Source: Adineta vaga
Lineage: Eukaryota > Rotifera
Assembly: GCA_021613535.1 (NCBI GenBank)
Contig: CP075492.1
Coordinates: 15,500,001-15,564,000 of the forward strand
Direction: 5' to 3'
DNA: 64,000 nt
The notes beneath the pieces were generated by a model. It was not told where the DNA came from. It saw only the letters and a list, made by a program, of their open reading frames with translations, and made no database searches. Position numbers and translations under genes: made by a program. This document shows, piece after piece, positions 1 to 11,400 of the stretch; the stretch's first letter is position 1; every line of letters begins with the position of its first letter.

Positions 1-587
1 GGAATGTGTTTTGGTTGTTTTGTGGGTTGAAGCTTTGCTTCAATCACATTATATTTCTTTATATAATGAATTTTGTCTTTATAATCCTCGTCATATACTT
101 GATTCATAGAGTATTGAATAGAAACTATTAGGATCACTGTCAAAGAATTGAAAAAAGCGATTTCATTATACTTCTAATAATAGTTATTGATTTAATTGGT
201 GGATTAAATGCAATTTTTAAATTTGCTATAGAGCGAATAATTCAAATTTATTTCAGATCTTTTTTTCATAAAGTTAGTAAGTCACATTTATGTTCTCATC
301 AGCTTCTTTTCTCTTCGTGGGAAAACCTTTTTACAATAATTAATCTCGTTCATACTCAACTTTGTTGATAGAATATTTACCAAGTAATGTCATGTTGACT
401 TTTTATCATTGATATTTACAACACTTTTGCTAAGTTTCTACAGAAAATATCAAATATGACATTATCTCAATCCTATCAATTCATTTAATAAAAACGTCTG
501 GACATATTGATAGTTTCATTATCGATCGAATTTGGACGTATATATCATTGTTTTTCTTCGTTTCCCTCGTCAGCTTGACATGGTACA
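1..587. other. Intergenic, nothing recognised
   Basis: AT-rich DNA with no open frame of useful length and no repeat I recognise. A short self-complementary run (gttgaagctttgcttcaatc) lies near base 27. The right end is the promoter region of the small gene that follows. Confidence 0.4.
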
Positions 588-596
588 TATATATAA
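588..596 (+). promoter_or_regulatory. TATA box of the small coiled-coil gene
   Basis: TATATATAA lies 69 bases upstream of the ATG at 657. Similar TATA-to-ATG spacings (63-64 bases) occur before the F-box/LRR gene and the SGNH hydrolase gene, which supports a real core promoter with a 5' leader of about 35 bases. Confidence 0.5.
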
Positions 597-656
597 GTGT
601 ACACTTCTTCGTTCATTCAAAACAAATCATTATTCTTTCTCTTCGATTCATCCAAT

Positions 657-976
657 ATGTGCATACCGAAAGACGCAAATGTAAGTTTTAGTTACCAGTT
701 TGATTAAGTGTAGTTCATATTTCTTCATATTTTAATAAAGAGATTATGGATATACTGGTAAGGAATCCTTGATTCTAGTTTACTAATAACAGTTTTTTTA
801 ATATTCAGTCAAATCATTAACAATGATGATAAATTCGATACATTATTAAAGAAAATTGATGTTTTACAAGAAGAAAATACAAAGTTAAAAATACAATTAG
901 TTGGTGTCCAATTTTTGTTTGGCGAAATAATAGCTGCTTTGATAGGAATCTATATTATATTAAACTTCTTCAAATG
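657..976 (+). CDS. Small coiled-coil, tail-anchored-like protein (3 exons)
   Basis: Predicted by hand. Exons are 657-680, 741-757 and 809-976, joined by gtaagt/gtaagg donors and ttaataaag/atattcag acceptors. The phases fit at both junctions and give 69 residues ending at TGA 974-976. The middle exon is only 17 bases. The C-terminal half has a leucine/lysine/glutamate helix (LLKKIDVLQEENTKLKIQL) that would form a coiled coil. It is followed by one hydrophobic segment (about residues 49-66) and a short FFK tail, as in tail-anchored membrane proteins. A TATA box lies upstream and an AATAAA at about 1022-1027. I do not recognise the family. The phase agreement and flanking signals make a real gene likely, but the function is unknown. 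Confidence 0.5.
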
Positions 977-1041
977 AATACAAACAATTGTGTATGTTAA
1001 ATGTTTTCGTGTATGAATTGAAATAAAAATTTCATCTCTAT

Positions 1042-1299
1042 CCAGGACGATGTTTCCCGGCTCCGAATCCGCACGAAACCTGCCGGAAATCACGCCTTTC
1101 CGAGGATATTCCGATCAGAATTTCTCGGGCTGTTCCGGTGAATTCCAGTCGGAATTGTTGGAATACGACTGGAACTTACTGAAAGTTAGTCAGAAGCGAG
1201 CGGAAAAATCCGACAATATCTGGTTCGGAATCCTGCTTTCATGAAATTGCCAGAATATTCTGGTTCCGGCGGGATCCGGGTCGGATTTTTCGACCTGGG
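1042..1299. repeat. GC-richer island with imperfect terminal inverted repeats
   Basis: This block is clearly richer in G and C than its surroundings and full of ccgga/tccgg words. Its left end (ccaggacga) and its right end (tcgacctggg) are imperfect inverted repeats, and further inside both ends carry ccggaa/ttccgg. This suggests a small non-autonomous transposon. The right-end word recurs at the edge of the island at 2860-3081. The 64-codon open frame inside it does not look like a protein. Confidence 0.4.
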
Positions 1300-1464
1300 T
1301 ATTTTCATATCATTTGCATTAGATAGCAGTTGCTTAGAATCGACTAAAACAGTCTCAAAATACTAAATTGAAACATATTTAATTGCTACTAAATATCATT
1401 CCTATTTCTCAGATTTAGTTTGAATTTTTTCAAAATTCATTTATAATATGTATATGAGTGTTTA

Positions 1465-1759
1465 CGTCAACTCGATATAGAAGATGCTGCAAAGGAATTA
1501 AAGTGCGGCAGAAGCACCTTAAAAAGACATTTAAAGAACAAAGTTATATGGAAGAAAGCGCCAAAGAAAGAAAAAAAATCATAGTGACTTTGTTTCTGCC
1601 AAAAGAATTAATTTTACTCGAGCGTTATTGAATAGACGTGATGAATTAAAACCAGTCTTACAATGTAGAAGAAAAGGATCAACAAAACATTTGATGCCTT
1701 TATTAGTTTCAAAATCCAATCCATCCATTCATGGTATGTTTATCTCAAATAAACATTGA
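1465..1759 (+). pseudogene. Fragment with a helix-turn-helix-like segment, frameshifted
   Basis: Translation from 1465 gives a basic segment (LDIEDAAKELKCGRSTLKRHL) resembling a DNA-binding helix-turn-helix of transposase or RWP-RK type. The frame ends at an A-run near 1570-1580. A neighbouring frame then continues basic and open (NFTRALLNRRDELKPVLQ) to TGA 1757-1759. A one- or two-base change in the A-run would explain this. I read it as a decayed fragment, possibly from a transposon. The family assignment is a guess. Confidence 0.3.
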
Positions 1760-1822
1760 AGTGATGTATATTCACATTGATGATCACAACTATACGTCCG
1801 AGGAAACAAGTTAAGACATGGT

Positions 1823-2664
1823 TTGATGATCGATTGTATGAATTTGAATTATATATTAAAAGCTAGTAAACCTTTATTCAACAACCAAATAGAACTATAT
1901 GGAAATGTTGAATATCATCATCAGGTGTATGTTGGTTATCATCCGTATTCTCATGATTGTTCTATATTACACTCATCGGATGAAGATTCGAATCCAATTG
2001 GAGTTAATATTGACGATGATTTAGATTTATCAGTTGCTTGTGAAAAAACAAATAACGTACAAATTTATCTTGGAAAAGGTAATGGTGAATTTAGTTAACA
2101 TCAAACATATGAAACAGGTAACTGTTCAAGTCCAGAAATAGTTGTTGTTGATGATTTTAATAAAGATCATAAACTAGATTTTGTTCTTATTCATTTTGGT
2201 AAAGGCAATGGAGATTTTATTCAAAATATACTTATCAGACAGGCGATGGTCCATATAATCCAGCTTTAGGTGACTTTAATTCGGATGAAAAAATTGATAT
2301 TGCAACAGGAAATTATCGAGATAATACAATACGTATTTTTTAAGGACAAGGTAATGGAAAATTTGAATTGAAATATACTTTATCAACTGGAAAAGATTCA
2401 ATAACATATTCAATTGATGCAATTGGTTTTAATAATGATAAACTATTAGATCTTGTTGTTGCTGATTCAAACTCGAATACTGTTAAAATTTTACTTCGAA
2501 TTTGTAATGGGAATTTTAAAAAGGTACAAAATATTCCAAATAGCGACAATACGAATCCATATACAACTGCCGTTGAATATTTTAATCGAGATGGTTTATC
2601 AGATGTTGTTACAGCAAATTTTCAAACTGGAGATGTGAGAGTATTATTAAATAAATATTCATAA
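1823..2664 (+). pseudogene. Decayed FG-GAP (VCBS) repeat protein fragment
   Basis: Several FG-GAP-type repeats are visible. Each has a calcium-loop-like D-x-N-x-D segment (NIDDDLDLSVA, DFNKDHKLDFV, DFNSDEKIDIATGNY, GFNNDKLLDLVVADSN) followed by a GKGNG or GQGNG turn. The frame is broken by a TAA at 2096-2098, by a frameshift between about 2195 and 2230, and by a TAA at 2341-2343. The longest intact piece is 2368-2664 (98 codons). FG-GAP repeats form beta-propeller blades in integrin-like and secreted proteins. The upstream parts expected in full-length family members are missing. A second decayed copy of this class lies at 26216-27812. Confidence 0.7.
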
Positions 2665-2854
2665 AATGAACCTTCAACATTTGATGAAAAATTGTGAAAT
2701 ACTTTTTTTGAATAAAAGAAATTTTTTATGATTTGCGACAGTCAACTCCATTTCTATCTACGCATATATTCGTAGCTTTTATGCTATCTCCGGCATACAA
2801 ATGTGCAGATGATTATCAGTAGAATGCGAACATAGGACATTCTTTCTTTTCCAT

Positions 2855-3081
2855 CTCACCTACACACCCACCCTCAAGATGGCTCCGTAATCACGAACAC
2901 AGATTTACGGCATCGTAATCGCACTGTGTTCTCCTCCGAAACGGCTACTTTTCGGCTATGTAAGGATACAGAACGGACCATATTACTGCGCCCGATAATA
3001 CGATCAGTCTTACGGCCAGTATAGTATCCGTTTTTATATCGTAAAGGTCGTATACGGACAGCATCGTTCGACCTGGGAAGT
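2855..3081. repeat. GC-richer island bounded by a TGTGGG-like motif
   Basis: The block begins with ctcacctacacacccaccct and ends with gttcgacctggg. The end word is shared with the island at 1042-1299. The beginning belongs to a dispersed motif also seen near 5633, 22897 and 60827. The inside (tacgg, ccgtat words) codes for nothing recognisable. It is probably a small mobile or repeat element, and it lies just beyond the FG-GAP fragment. Confidence 0.35.
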
Positions 3082-3691
3082 TTTAAACAAAATCCCAGAA
3101 GTATCTGTAATTAATTTTTGTTTAGAAAGGAAAAATATTGTATCAATTGTTAATCAAGATCCAGAATATGTAATAACAAATTTTCTCGTATAGTTTGAAA
3201 ATACTTATTAAATCGTTAACGAAATTATAGAAATTGCCATTGGATTGTTTATTAAAAGAAACAAAAACTGAAGATTCCTATAATCATTTTTATTATAAAC
3301 ATGTACTTTAGCCATTGACACAATAAATATGATTACATCTGAAGAACAAGATAAGGTTGCATCAATAATAGCAACACCTAGTTTTAAAATTGAATAAGTT
3401 GTCAACAATTTTTGCTAATCCTAAAAGGTGCAAAACTTTTGTACATAAAACATGAATTTTATCTCATTGAAATATTATATATATATATATATATTAATAC
3501 TTGGTTAAAAGCGAAGTCATTTTTCCTTCTATTGATCTCTTTATTCGATATCTTATATACAATGAAAGAACAAAAAACACCATTCTTTTGTTCTATCAAT
3601 TTTTCTTTCTTCTGTTGATATATAGACCATATAAACATAATCGATTGTTCTGACTGACGACAGATAAGAAAATAGAGGAAGCGATTGTACA
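3082..3691. other. Intergenic, nothing recognised
   Basis: AT-rich, with a short (TA)n tract near 3478-3492. Open frames here are short, overlap on both strands and look like chance. Confidence 0.35.
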
Positions 3692-5055
3692 ATGCGGAAC
3701 ATGGAATATTTCCACATTCAATTAATAGATTTACCTGATGAAATAGTTCTCTTGCTCTTTAAAAACTTGACCAATATTGAAGTACTTTTTTCTCTGTTGG
3801 TTGCTAACAAAAGGCTTCATAATATAGCAAGTGATTTTATATTGAACGTAAAACAGATTTATTTCTATTTGCTGGTAAGTTGTTTCAATTAGTATCTTAA
3901 CTTCTATGGATGAAAATAGATCATTGCACATCGATTGTTTGAATAGCGTCATGAGACCTATTCTTTATTGTTTAGATTGAACTTGATATGTTCGAAAATT
4001 CAGTCATCTCATGGATGGCATTATCAGACTATTGAACAATTAAAATTTAATCATCGTTGTCCAACATTTAGCTCGTCAACTTTGATGGAATTGTATGTAA
4101 ATTTAGGAGGTTCCGACGATTTACTTTATCTACTAGATGGTCGTTTCGATCAACTTCACACATTACATGTGGCTGTTCATTTTCTGGATGAATCAAATGA
4201 GTCGACCAATGAGGTAAAGAATTAATTATAAAAAAGTAAGATAATCTCTTGACGTTTTTTTTCTAGGAAAAATTAGTTATTCTAAAGATTTTTTCATTAG
4301 TATGTAGATTGGAAGTAGTTTTTTATGATAAAACATTTATTGATGGAAATCATTTGAAGACTAATATAATTAATTATATGTCAAGAATAAATAAATTCGT
4401 GTTTAGTATTCATTCTAATATATATCATTCTGATAAAGTATTACATTTACCCTCTAATGATGACATTCAATATACATTCAAAGATGTTCAAGATTATCAA
4501 GTTGTTTCCTATATTCATTGTTTTCCCGAATCGAAAATGAGTCAATATCATATCTATTGATATCCATATTATATGGATAGTTTATATCGTCTCACCAATA
4601 GTTTTCCAGGTGTATTGTTTGAATTTGTTCATAAGGTCTATTTATTTGATGAACAACCTTTTGAAAATGAATTTTTTATTCGAATTTCTCGAGCATTCCC
4701 ATATCTTAGGACATTGCTGATATACAATGGTTCACCGCCGAAGTACAAACAAGCTCCATAATCAAATGGAAGCAATTAAAACTTCAAAATGATAAAATAT
4801 CCTTCTCTTAATCTACTTATTCTTTATGGTTCGCATAAAGATTATTTGGAACAATTTCTCAATAGTAAAAAAACATGCCTGTTAAATCAAATTAAACTTG
4901 ATGTCGGTTATGGTACTCTTCAAAAAGTAACACACAATTTCACAAGAACGTCGACGCAAATCAAATGCCAAAAAATTACATTCATCTATGATATTAGTAA
5001 ATATAATATTCCAAAACATTTTTATGATTATTTTCCTCATATTGAAAAGTTATAA
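3692..5055 (+). pseudogene. F-box protein pseudogene
   Basis: Starts with an F-box-like helix bundle (IDLPDEIVLLLFKNLTNIEV, residues 11-30), the Skp1-binding module of SCF ubiquitin ligases. It continues with the leucine-rich C-terminal region that I associate with the large bdelloid F-box family. Exon 1 is about 3692-3874. Exon 2 ends at 4213 (gtaaag donor) and exon 3 begins at 4267. I could not join exons 1 and 2 in phase. Exon 3 runs in a single frame to 5055 but is interrupted by TGA 4558-4560, where a serine codon is expected, by TAA 4759-4761, and by another stop about 20 bases later. The protein-like sequence on both sides of each stop shows recent inactivation. Fragments of the same family lie at 22440-22820 and, as an F-box only, at 8478. 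Confidence 0.7.
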
Positions 5056-5193
5056 CTTGTATAGTTCAGTTGATGAAAATAAAACAGATTAACTCCCATT
5101 TACAAAGAATTCTCTATTAAATAAAAGCTTAAAATCAACATTAAATCGAATTTCTTCTGAAATTTGATCATTCAAAAAAGAAATTTTATTTCA

Positions 5194-5598
5194 CTATTTG
5201 ATCGTGAAAAAGGATAGCCGCATTGAATTTTGAACTAAAAAATCTTCTATACCGAAAAGCGTCGCATCAGCGTCTAATACAACAATATTTTTATATTGCC
5301 TCATATTCCAAACGTATAATTTAGTCAATCCATCAACTAATCGTATTTGGACATAAGCCGATTTCCAAACAATTTCTTTTAACATATTAATATGATATTT
5401 GTTCTTTATCGAAATATTTATAATCAATGCAATCACATCACGTTCATGTGACTTGATTATGTCATGTTTCTTAAGTGTTATAACCACAAGAACAAGTGCT
5501 GCACGAATATAAACATTCCCTGTCATTAGGGATATTACTATTCTATGCAAACAGCACAAACGTCCACGGAACTTCATGATCGATACATTTTGATTCAA
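5194..5598 (-). pseudogene. Glycosyltransferase family 8 (glycogenin-like) fragment
   Basis: The 134-codon frame matches the N-terminal part of the GT8 fold. It has the strand/helix NVYIRAALVLVVTLKKH-like start (residues 28-45), then LTKLYVWNMRQYKNIVVLDA with the metal-binding D-x-D at D109-A-D111, and then the ATLFGIEDF segment. GT8 enzymes such as glycogenin transfer UDP-glucose. Normal GT8 domains are about twice this length. The frame stops 20 residues after D-x-D, so the acceptor-binding half is absent. No continuation was found downstream. Most likely a truncated gene copy. Confidence 0.55.
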
Positions 5599-6073
5599 TT
5601 AATTACCATCTTTAAGCATGTCTTTAGAAAAACTCACACCCACGACCTCAAGATGCACTCAAATCGATGGGTTTGTATGTTAACAATGAAATATTAAACG
5701 AAAAGGAGCAAGACAAGAATTTTTAGGAAAGATGTCGTTAGTTATTGTGAAAAAAAATAATTTAAATACAGAATAAAAACATCTACAGTTGAATAGTACA
5801 TTATGACATTATGGTTCTTTCACATACTCAATAGTCGAAGTATAACTCTTTGAATTGCACATGCTTTATGTGAATGCCGATATTATTGATGAATTATTTA
5901 TGAAGCAAAATCAATATTTAACTATATGTCGTTTTGAATGACATGTCGTTCTACAGAAGAAAATACTTCACGGATTTTTCTTTCTCTATTGATCATTTTC
6001 ATCAAATATTGACGGATTTCCTCACATGTTAAAAAATGTGCTTTAGTTAGTTTTGTCTCTTTTAGATATTAAA
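5599..6073. other. Intergenic, one dispersed motif
   Basis: Contains one copy of the CTCACACC..CCTCAAGAT motif at about 5633-5654, discussed in the findings. The rest is AT-rich with no gene signal. Confidence 0.35.
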
Positions 6074-6577
6074 ATGGCTCAACTACAAGTAACTGTAGTT
6101 GAAGGACGAAATTTTAAAAAAAAAGATATGTTTAGTGAAAATGATGCATATGTCAAAATTTATCTTGATGAAAAAAGTGCAAAACAAAAAACAAAAACAA
6201 AACAAAACTCAAATAATCCAACATGGAATCAATCATTTGTTTTGTAAAACTAATTTTATTATTAATTCTGTCTTTTAATCTAAAGTTTTCTTTTCTTTTT
6301 TAGTAATCATATGAATGGACAAGATACACTTCATATTGATATTTATGATAAAGATACAATTAAAGATGAAAAGATCGGCTCAATCGAAATCGATTTACAA
6401 GAGTTATATCTTACAAGTATTTTGTTTTTCAGAATGTATATATATATATAATTCTGTGTATATGATATTGTTTTCATAGATCATATTGATGATTGGTTTG
6501 ATATTCCCGATAAACTTGGATTTAAAATTCATGGACAAATTCATCTTATACTTGATTATGATAAACTCAAAATTTAA
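6074..6577 (+). CDS. Single C2-domain protein
   Basis: Three exons (6074-6243, 6304-6416, 6480-6577) join in phase to give 126 residues, almost exactly one C2 domain. The N-terminus MAQLQVTVVEGRNFKKKDMF is a typical first C2 strand with its loop, with calcium-loop acids in ENDAYVKIYL and in IYDKDTIKDEKIG. The protein ends in the closing strand IHLILDY. C2 domains bind membranes, usually calcium-dependently. There is no signal peptide or membrane segment, so it is probably cytosolic. A paralogue with identical exon lengths (170, 113, 98 bases) lies at 51622-52114 on the other strand. The first ATG of the longer frame at 6053 would add seven residues. I chose 6074 because the paralogue starts there. 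Confidence 0.85.
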
Positions 6578-6730
6578 AACTAAATAGAATTCGAGAAATT
6601 CTTACCTATTTAATCTCTTACATATTTTAATAAAAGAAAATCTCAGATACGATTGCATAACTGAGACATCTATTTCCCTACTTCGGATTCGTTAGAAATC
6701 TTGAGCAAATACTGATTAAGTTTAAGAATC

Positions 6731-7828
6731 ATGATGATTAAAAAAAGAGAAATGAAACGATTATTAGAAAGTGAAGAAGAACAAGAAAAAGATAATTTAG
6801 CTGAACAAATCGCTTCATCTTGTTATCATCAATTTAATCTCTTGTCTTCACGTGGAAAACCTTCATTAAACGAATGGACACATCTAGCTGCTTTTGTTTG
6901 TGTGGATGAAAAGAATCACATTGATGTACTTTCATTAGGAACAGGAACAAAATGTTTAGGTGGTGATAAGAATGAACGTGGTACACAAGGTTGTTTACTA
7001 CATGATAGTCATGCTGAAGTTATTGCAAGAAGATCATTAATGAGATTATTTTATGATGAAATTATTCATGAAAATAACTCAATTCTTATCAAACAACAAG
7101 ACGACGAAAAAGAAGTAAAGAAATTTGTTTTGAATAAATCTCTTCGTCTTTATTTATTTGTCTCATATCCACCATGTGGATCAGCTGCATATTTATCTGA
7201 TCCAGTTAAACGACCAAAATTTGAGCATAAATCATTGAATTCATCTGATGAAGAAGAACAACTCTATTTGAAACCAGGCAAAGGTTTTCAAACAACAAGT
7301 CTTTCGTGTACAAATAAAATTAATCGATGGATTTATCAAGGACTCGAAGGATCACTTCTTAATCAATTCATCAATTCACCAATCAAATTATCTGGTTTAA
7401 TTATTGAAACAACTGCTGATCTATCTTCTGTATTCAAAGATATCTCTATCAAATCAGTGAAGAATTCATTTGAATATGGTCCATCCTCTGAACGACTTCG
7501 TCCTTGTGCAATGTCAATGGCTTGGTGGCAAGGAGTTGATATAATATATCCTGTAGTGACAGTAGATGGATATCCATTAGGACAAGTGAAGAAACTTCGA
7601 CATCGACAGCAATATGCAAGTCCAATTGCAAAATGTTCGTTCTTTCGACTTTATCATCAGTTGATGAAGAATCGATTACCATCAACAATAACTTATGCAC
7701 AAGCAAAAGCACTTTCATCAAATTCATTAAGAGAAGAATTTATGACAAAACATCCAGAATGGATTCAAACTGATCAAGATATTTTCTATTCATTTACTCT
7801 TCACTGTTCTTCGTCGAAATCAACTTGA
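6731..7828 (+). CDS. ADAT1: tRNA-specific adenosine deaminase 1
   Basis: An intact single-exon gene of 365 residues. ADAT1 converts adenosine 37, next to the anticodon of eukaryotic tRNA-Ala, to inosine. The deaminase (A_deamin) zinc site is complete: H94-A-E96 in HDSHAEVIARR, with E96 as the proton shuttle, then C149 in YPPCGSAAY, and C193 in LSCTNKINRW. Positions are counted from the ATG at 6731. In-frame ATGs at 6734 and 6752 are alternative starts. The length is close to insect ADAT1 and shorter than the human protein. An AATAAA lies at about 7867. It has no introns, in contrast to the TRPM-like and EF-hand genes in the window. Confidence 0.9.
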   Translation: MMIKKREMKRLLESEEEQEKDNLAEQIASSCYHQFNLLSSRGKPSLNEWTHLAAFVCVDEKNHIDVLSLGTGTKCLGGDKNERGTQGCLLHDSHAEVIARRSLMRLFYDEIIHENNSILIKQQDDEKEVKKFVLNKSLRLYLFVSYPPCGSAAYLSDPVKRPKFEHKSLNSSDEEEQLYLKPGKGFQTTSLSCTNKINRWIYQGLEGSLLNQFINSPIKLSGLIIETTADLSSVFKDISIKSVKNSFEYGPSSERLRPCAMSMAWWQGVDIIYPVVTVDGYPLGQVKKLRHRQQYASPIAKCSFFRLYHQLMKNRLPSTITYAQAKALSSNSLREEFMTKHPEWIQTDQDIFYSFTLHCSSSKST

Positions 7829-8413
7829 GAGAAGAACAATCTATTTTTTTGTTATTGTTTAAAGAAAATAAAATGACAACACAAACTCATTTACATATAA
7901 ACTCTATTTTATTTCTACTAATCGAATCGACAGTGCCCGTAAAAACTCAATAACAAAATATGATCTATTCGGTAATTGTGACAATTTCATTAGCTTGCTT
8001 ATATCAACCTTTCTTTTTCAATTCGAAAGAACCAATCAAATATTTTATCTTTGCGTCAGTTGCTATGTATTCGACCGTATCTATCTCACTGTATATGCAT
8101 TTGTATTCAACTGAGTAACACATGACTGCTATCTCTTACTAAACTTGTGAAAAATAACGAATACACACATTCTTAAATGGCATGCAATAGACATCACAAA
8201 TATTGCGCAGAGCGAAAAAAAAAGAAAAAACGAACGAAACGATTTCGTAGAGTGATGTTTAGTAAAGCTTCCTTGCATCAACATTGAGTAAAAATTCAGT
8301 TTTTATTTTTCTAATAACAAGATTTCTGCATTCTTTAATTTTATAACACAAGACATTACATCATCACTGATACAACTGATAACACTTTATTTATAAACAG
8401 ATACATTTACTTG
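7829..8413. other. Intergenic: ADAT1 3' end and F-box/LRR upstream region
   Basis: AATAAA at about 7867-7872 is the likely ADAT1 polyadenylation signal. An A-rich tract lies near 8214-8230. No open frame of note. Confidence 0.4.
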
Positions 8414-8420
8414 TATAAAA
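8414..8420 (+). promoter_or_regulatory. TATA box of the F-box/LRR gene
   Basis: TATAAAA lies 64 bases upstream of the ATG at 8478, nearly the same spacing as before the genes at 657 and 30919. Confidence 0.5.
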
Positions 8421-8477
8421 CCACTTCCGATTTATTGCATACACACATACGCAACATTAAACGAATCGCAAGTCGAT

Positions 8478-11400
8478 ATGGCTAAGAACATCATAACATC
8501 ATTTCATACTCTACCCGTTGAACTCATGTATCGTATCTTGGATCATTTAACTCCTTTCGACATTATTGTTTCAATTCAAGATGTTTGCATACGATTCAAT
8601 GCCATAATACACACATACCATCCTTATCTGGTAAGCTTTGTAAATGCATCTTCTAGTCATATGTTCCTTATTGATCCATTTTGCTAATCTTTATGGGTAA
8701 AAACTGGATCATACATATAACCATTTTCAGTGATCTTTCTCAGATAATATTTTTATTTACATTCTGGAGTGGTTTTAACAATGAGAGACTCCCTTGAAGG
8801 ACTTATTGACCCTTCACTGATACCAGGAATTATGGAAAATTATGAACAGTTCAACGATCTAGTGAATTATTTTGATCCATCTTAACCTGTTTACATAGAG
8901 TTTTCATTGATACAAAAATTCTCTTTAATTCTTTCACGATGAGTACTTTATGAATAGTTTAACGTTCCACAATCAAAGAAGTGTGATTCATCTGCGTTTA
9001 ATAACACAACTCTATTCATCAAATATAGTACGCTAAAAGAACAGATGATAATTTTGTTTAGAGTGTCGCCATACAAGTATTATTCCATAACATGAAAACA
9101 AAACTTATGCATGAATCCATAGAATCGAGCACTTCCTTTGTGTATAAAAGTACCATGTTTTGATGTTTGTCTCATATTGAAAAGCTTTTCATGAAGATTA
9201 TATCACAATAAGTGAGGATTCTGAGTTTAATAGTTTGATAATTATCAAAAAGTTTTTTTCATTCCTAGATACAGACGTTGCTGAGATACTACAATAAAAA
9301 CTTTTATTTTGAATCACTTATGACGGTAGATGTAAGGTGTCTTTCTTGAAAACTCCCAATTCCAGCCGTCTAGAAATATAAATAAATACTTTTTTCGTAA
9401 GCTTGCAACACGACTGTCGGTTTTTGTGATATTCTATTGTAGTTTCTTACCAAAATTGTCTTTAGCATACATTTACGGTAGTATCGCAGACAGTTTATTC
9501 AGATCAATCTGAAGGAGCAAAGATGTCAATATAATATTAGTGCATCATATTCTCATAACGAAAAAAGTATTATTAACGTTTTCGCCATCATATCTTCTAT
9601 TCTCGTAGAATCAGACACATCAGATCATGTTTATTTACACGCATAGAATAAGGAACTTATAACGAACTGATCGCAGCTCCAACGACCATACACTATGCCC
9701 ATGAATATGTAACTTGAATCACTTCTGAATAGATCAATCTTAGCGAAGGCTAAAAAATGTATCTAAAACTATATTTCATCATGAATACTAAGCCTTCCCT
9801 CGACTACCAAAAGTAGATAGTGTCCTCATCAAAATAATGAAACAATCTAGTAGATTGCGAATATTTTGCAGATATTTTCCAACCTATACGTGTTCATTTA
9901 GACTTTCAACACTCTCGAGTTATCATTCTACCGAACTCCTAGAGTTGGTAAGAGTCGTATATATGGTTCCATACACCATAACAAGGTAATAAACCATCCT
10001 AAACTCCAATTGCCTATCTATAGCGCTCTCAATTATTGTAGACAATCACCACATTGAACATTCTAAACCGAGATATTGACGATGAAGAAATACGCCATCT
10101 TGTTGAAGCGTTACAGACAAATCATGTGAGAAACGCTCTCTACTCATCTAACATACTTACAACACCTTCATTTATTATAGACAATTACTATATTGTATCT
10201 TCACTATACTGGAATTGGCACTGATGGAGCGCGTCATCTTGCTGACATGCTGAAGAGGAATCACGTGCGACATATCTATTCTGTTCGTTTAGTATACCTA
10301 CCATATCTTCATTTGTTATAGATAATCATCAAACTAAATCTTTCATACAACAACATTGGTAATGAAGGAATACGTTACCTTGCTGATGCTCTAAAGATCA
10401 ATCATGTGAGATATCTACTCTGTTCATCTATCATATTTATAATATTCTCATTCTTCACAGACTATCACCGCATTAAATCTTGAACGTAATCATATCACCG
10501 ATGAAGGAGCACGTCACCTTGCCGATGCACTAAAGACCAATCATGTGAGACACGCTCTCTTCGCATCTATAACATATCTATTAGATCTTTATTTATAATA
10601 GACTCTCACTAGTCTGAATCTTAACTTTAATCAGATCACTGATGAAGGAGCCTGTTGTCTTGCTGAAACTTTGGATGTCAATCATGTAAGATCATAGCTG
10701 TAATAATCTTTAATGTGTTCATTTATCTAACTAAATATAGACAATCACTGATCTGAATTGGCAATTCACGTCAACACAAAATATAGGACATATTCGTCTT
10801 CTCATTGCCTTGCAGATCAATCAAGTGAAACAATGTTGCTAATCATCTTACATATTTACAGCATTCTCTCTTCTTTTAGGGTGCCACCACATTGAGTCTT
10901 AGATCCAGGCATATCAACAATGAAACACTGTATCAGCTTGCTAATCTCTTGATGAACAATGAAGTAAGACAAGCACACTGCGCATACCTCATATGTGAAA
11001 AATTTTCGTCCATCATTATAGATCACTACCATTCTGGATCTTCAGTGGAATGAAATCGGTAGTGAAGGTGCACGTCATCTTGCTAATCTCTTAACGATCA
11101 ATCGTGTAAAACAAAACCACTACTTATCTGTTACATCTACATGATATAATTTATTATAGACTATCACCGCATTAGACCTTGGATATAACAAGATAAGCGA
11201 TGAAGGAGTGTGCCACCTCGCTGATGTCCTAAAGACTAATCATGTAAGACATCTACTCTGCTCATCTACTGTAACTACATAGACTAGACCATCATTTATT
11301 ATAGACTATCACTACATTGAATCTTCGTCAAAACAACATTGGCGATGAAGGAGTACGCCATCTTGTTGATACACTCAAGACAAATCGCGTGAGACAGAAC

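Noticed and set aside
1050-1244. 64-codon frame in the GC-richer island
   Set aside because: Composition matches the repeat island rather than coding sequence, and the frame has no recognisable domain.
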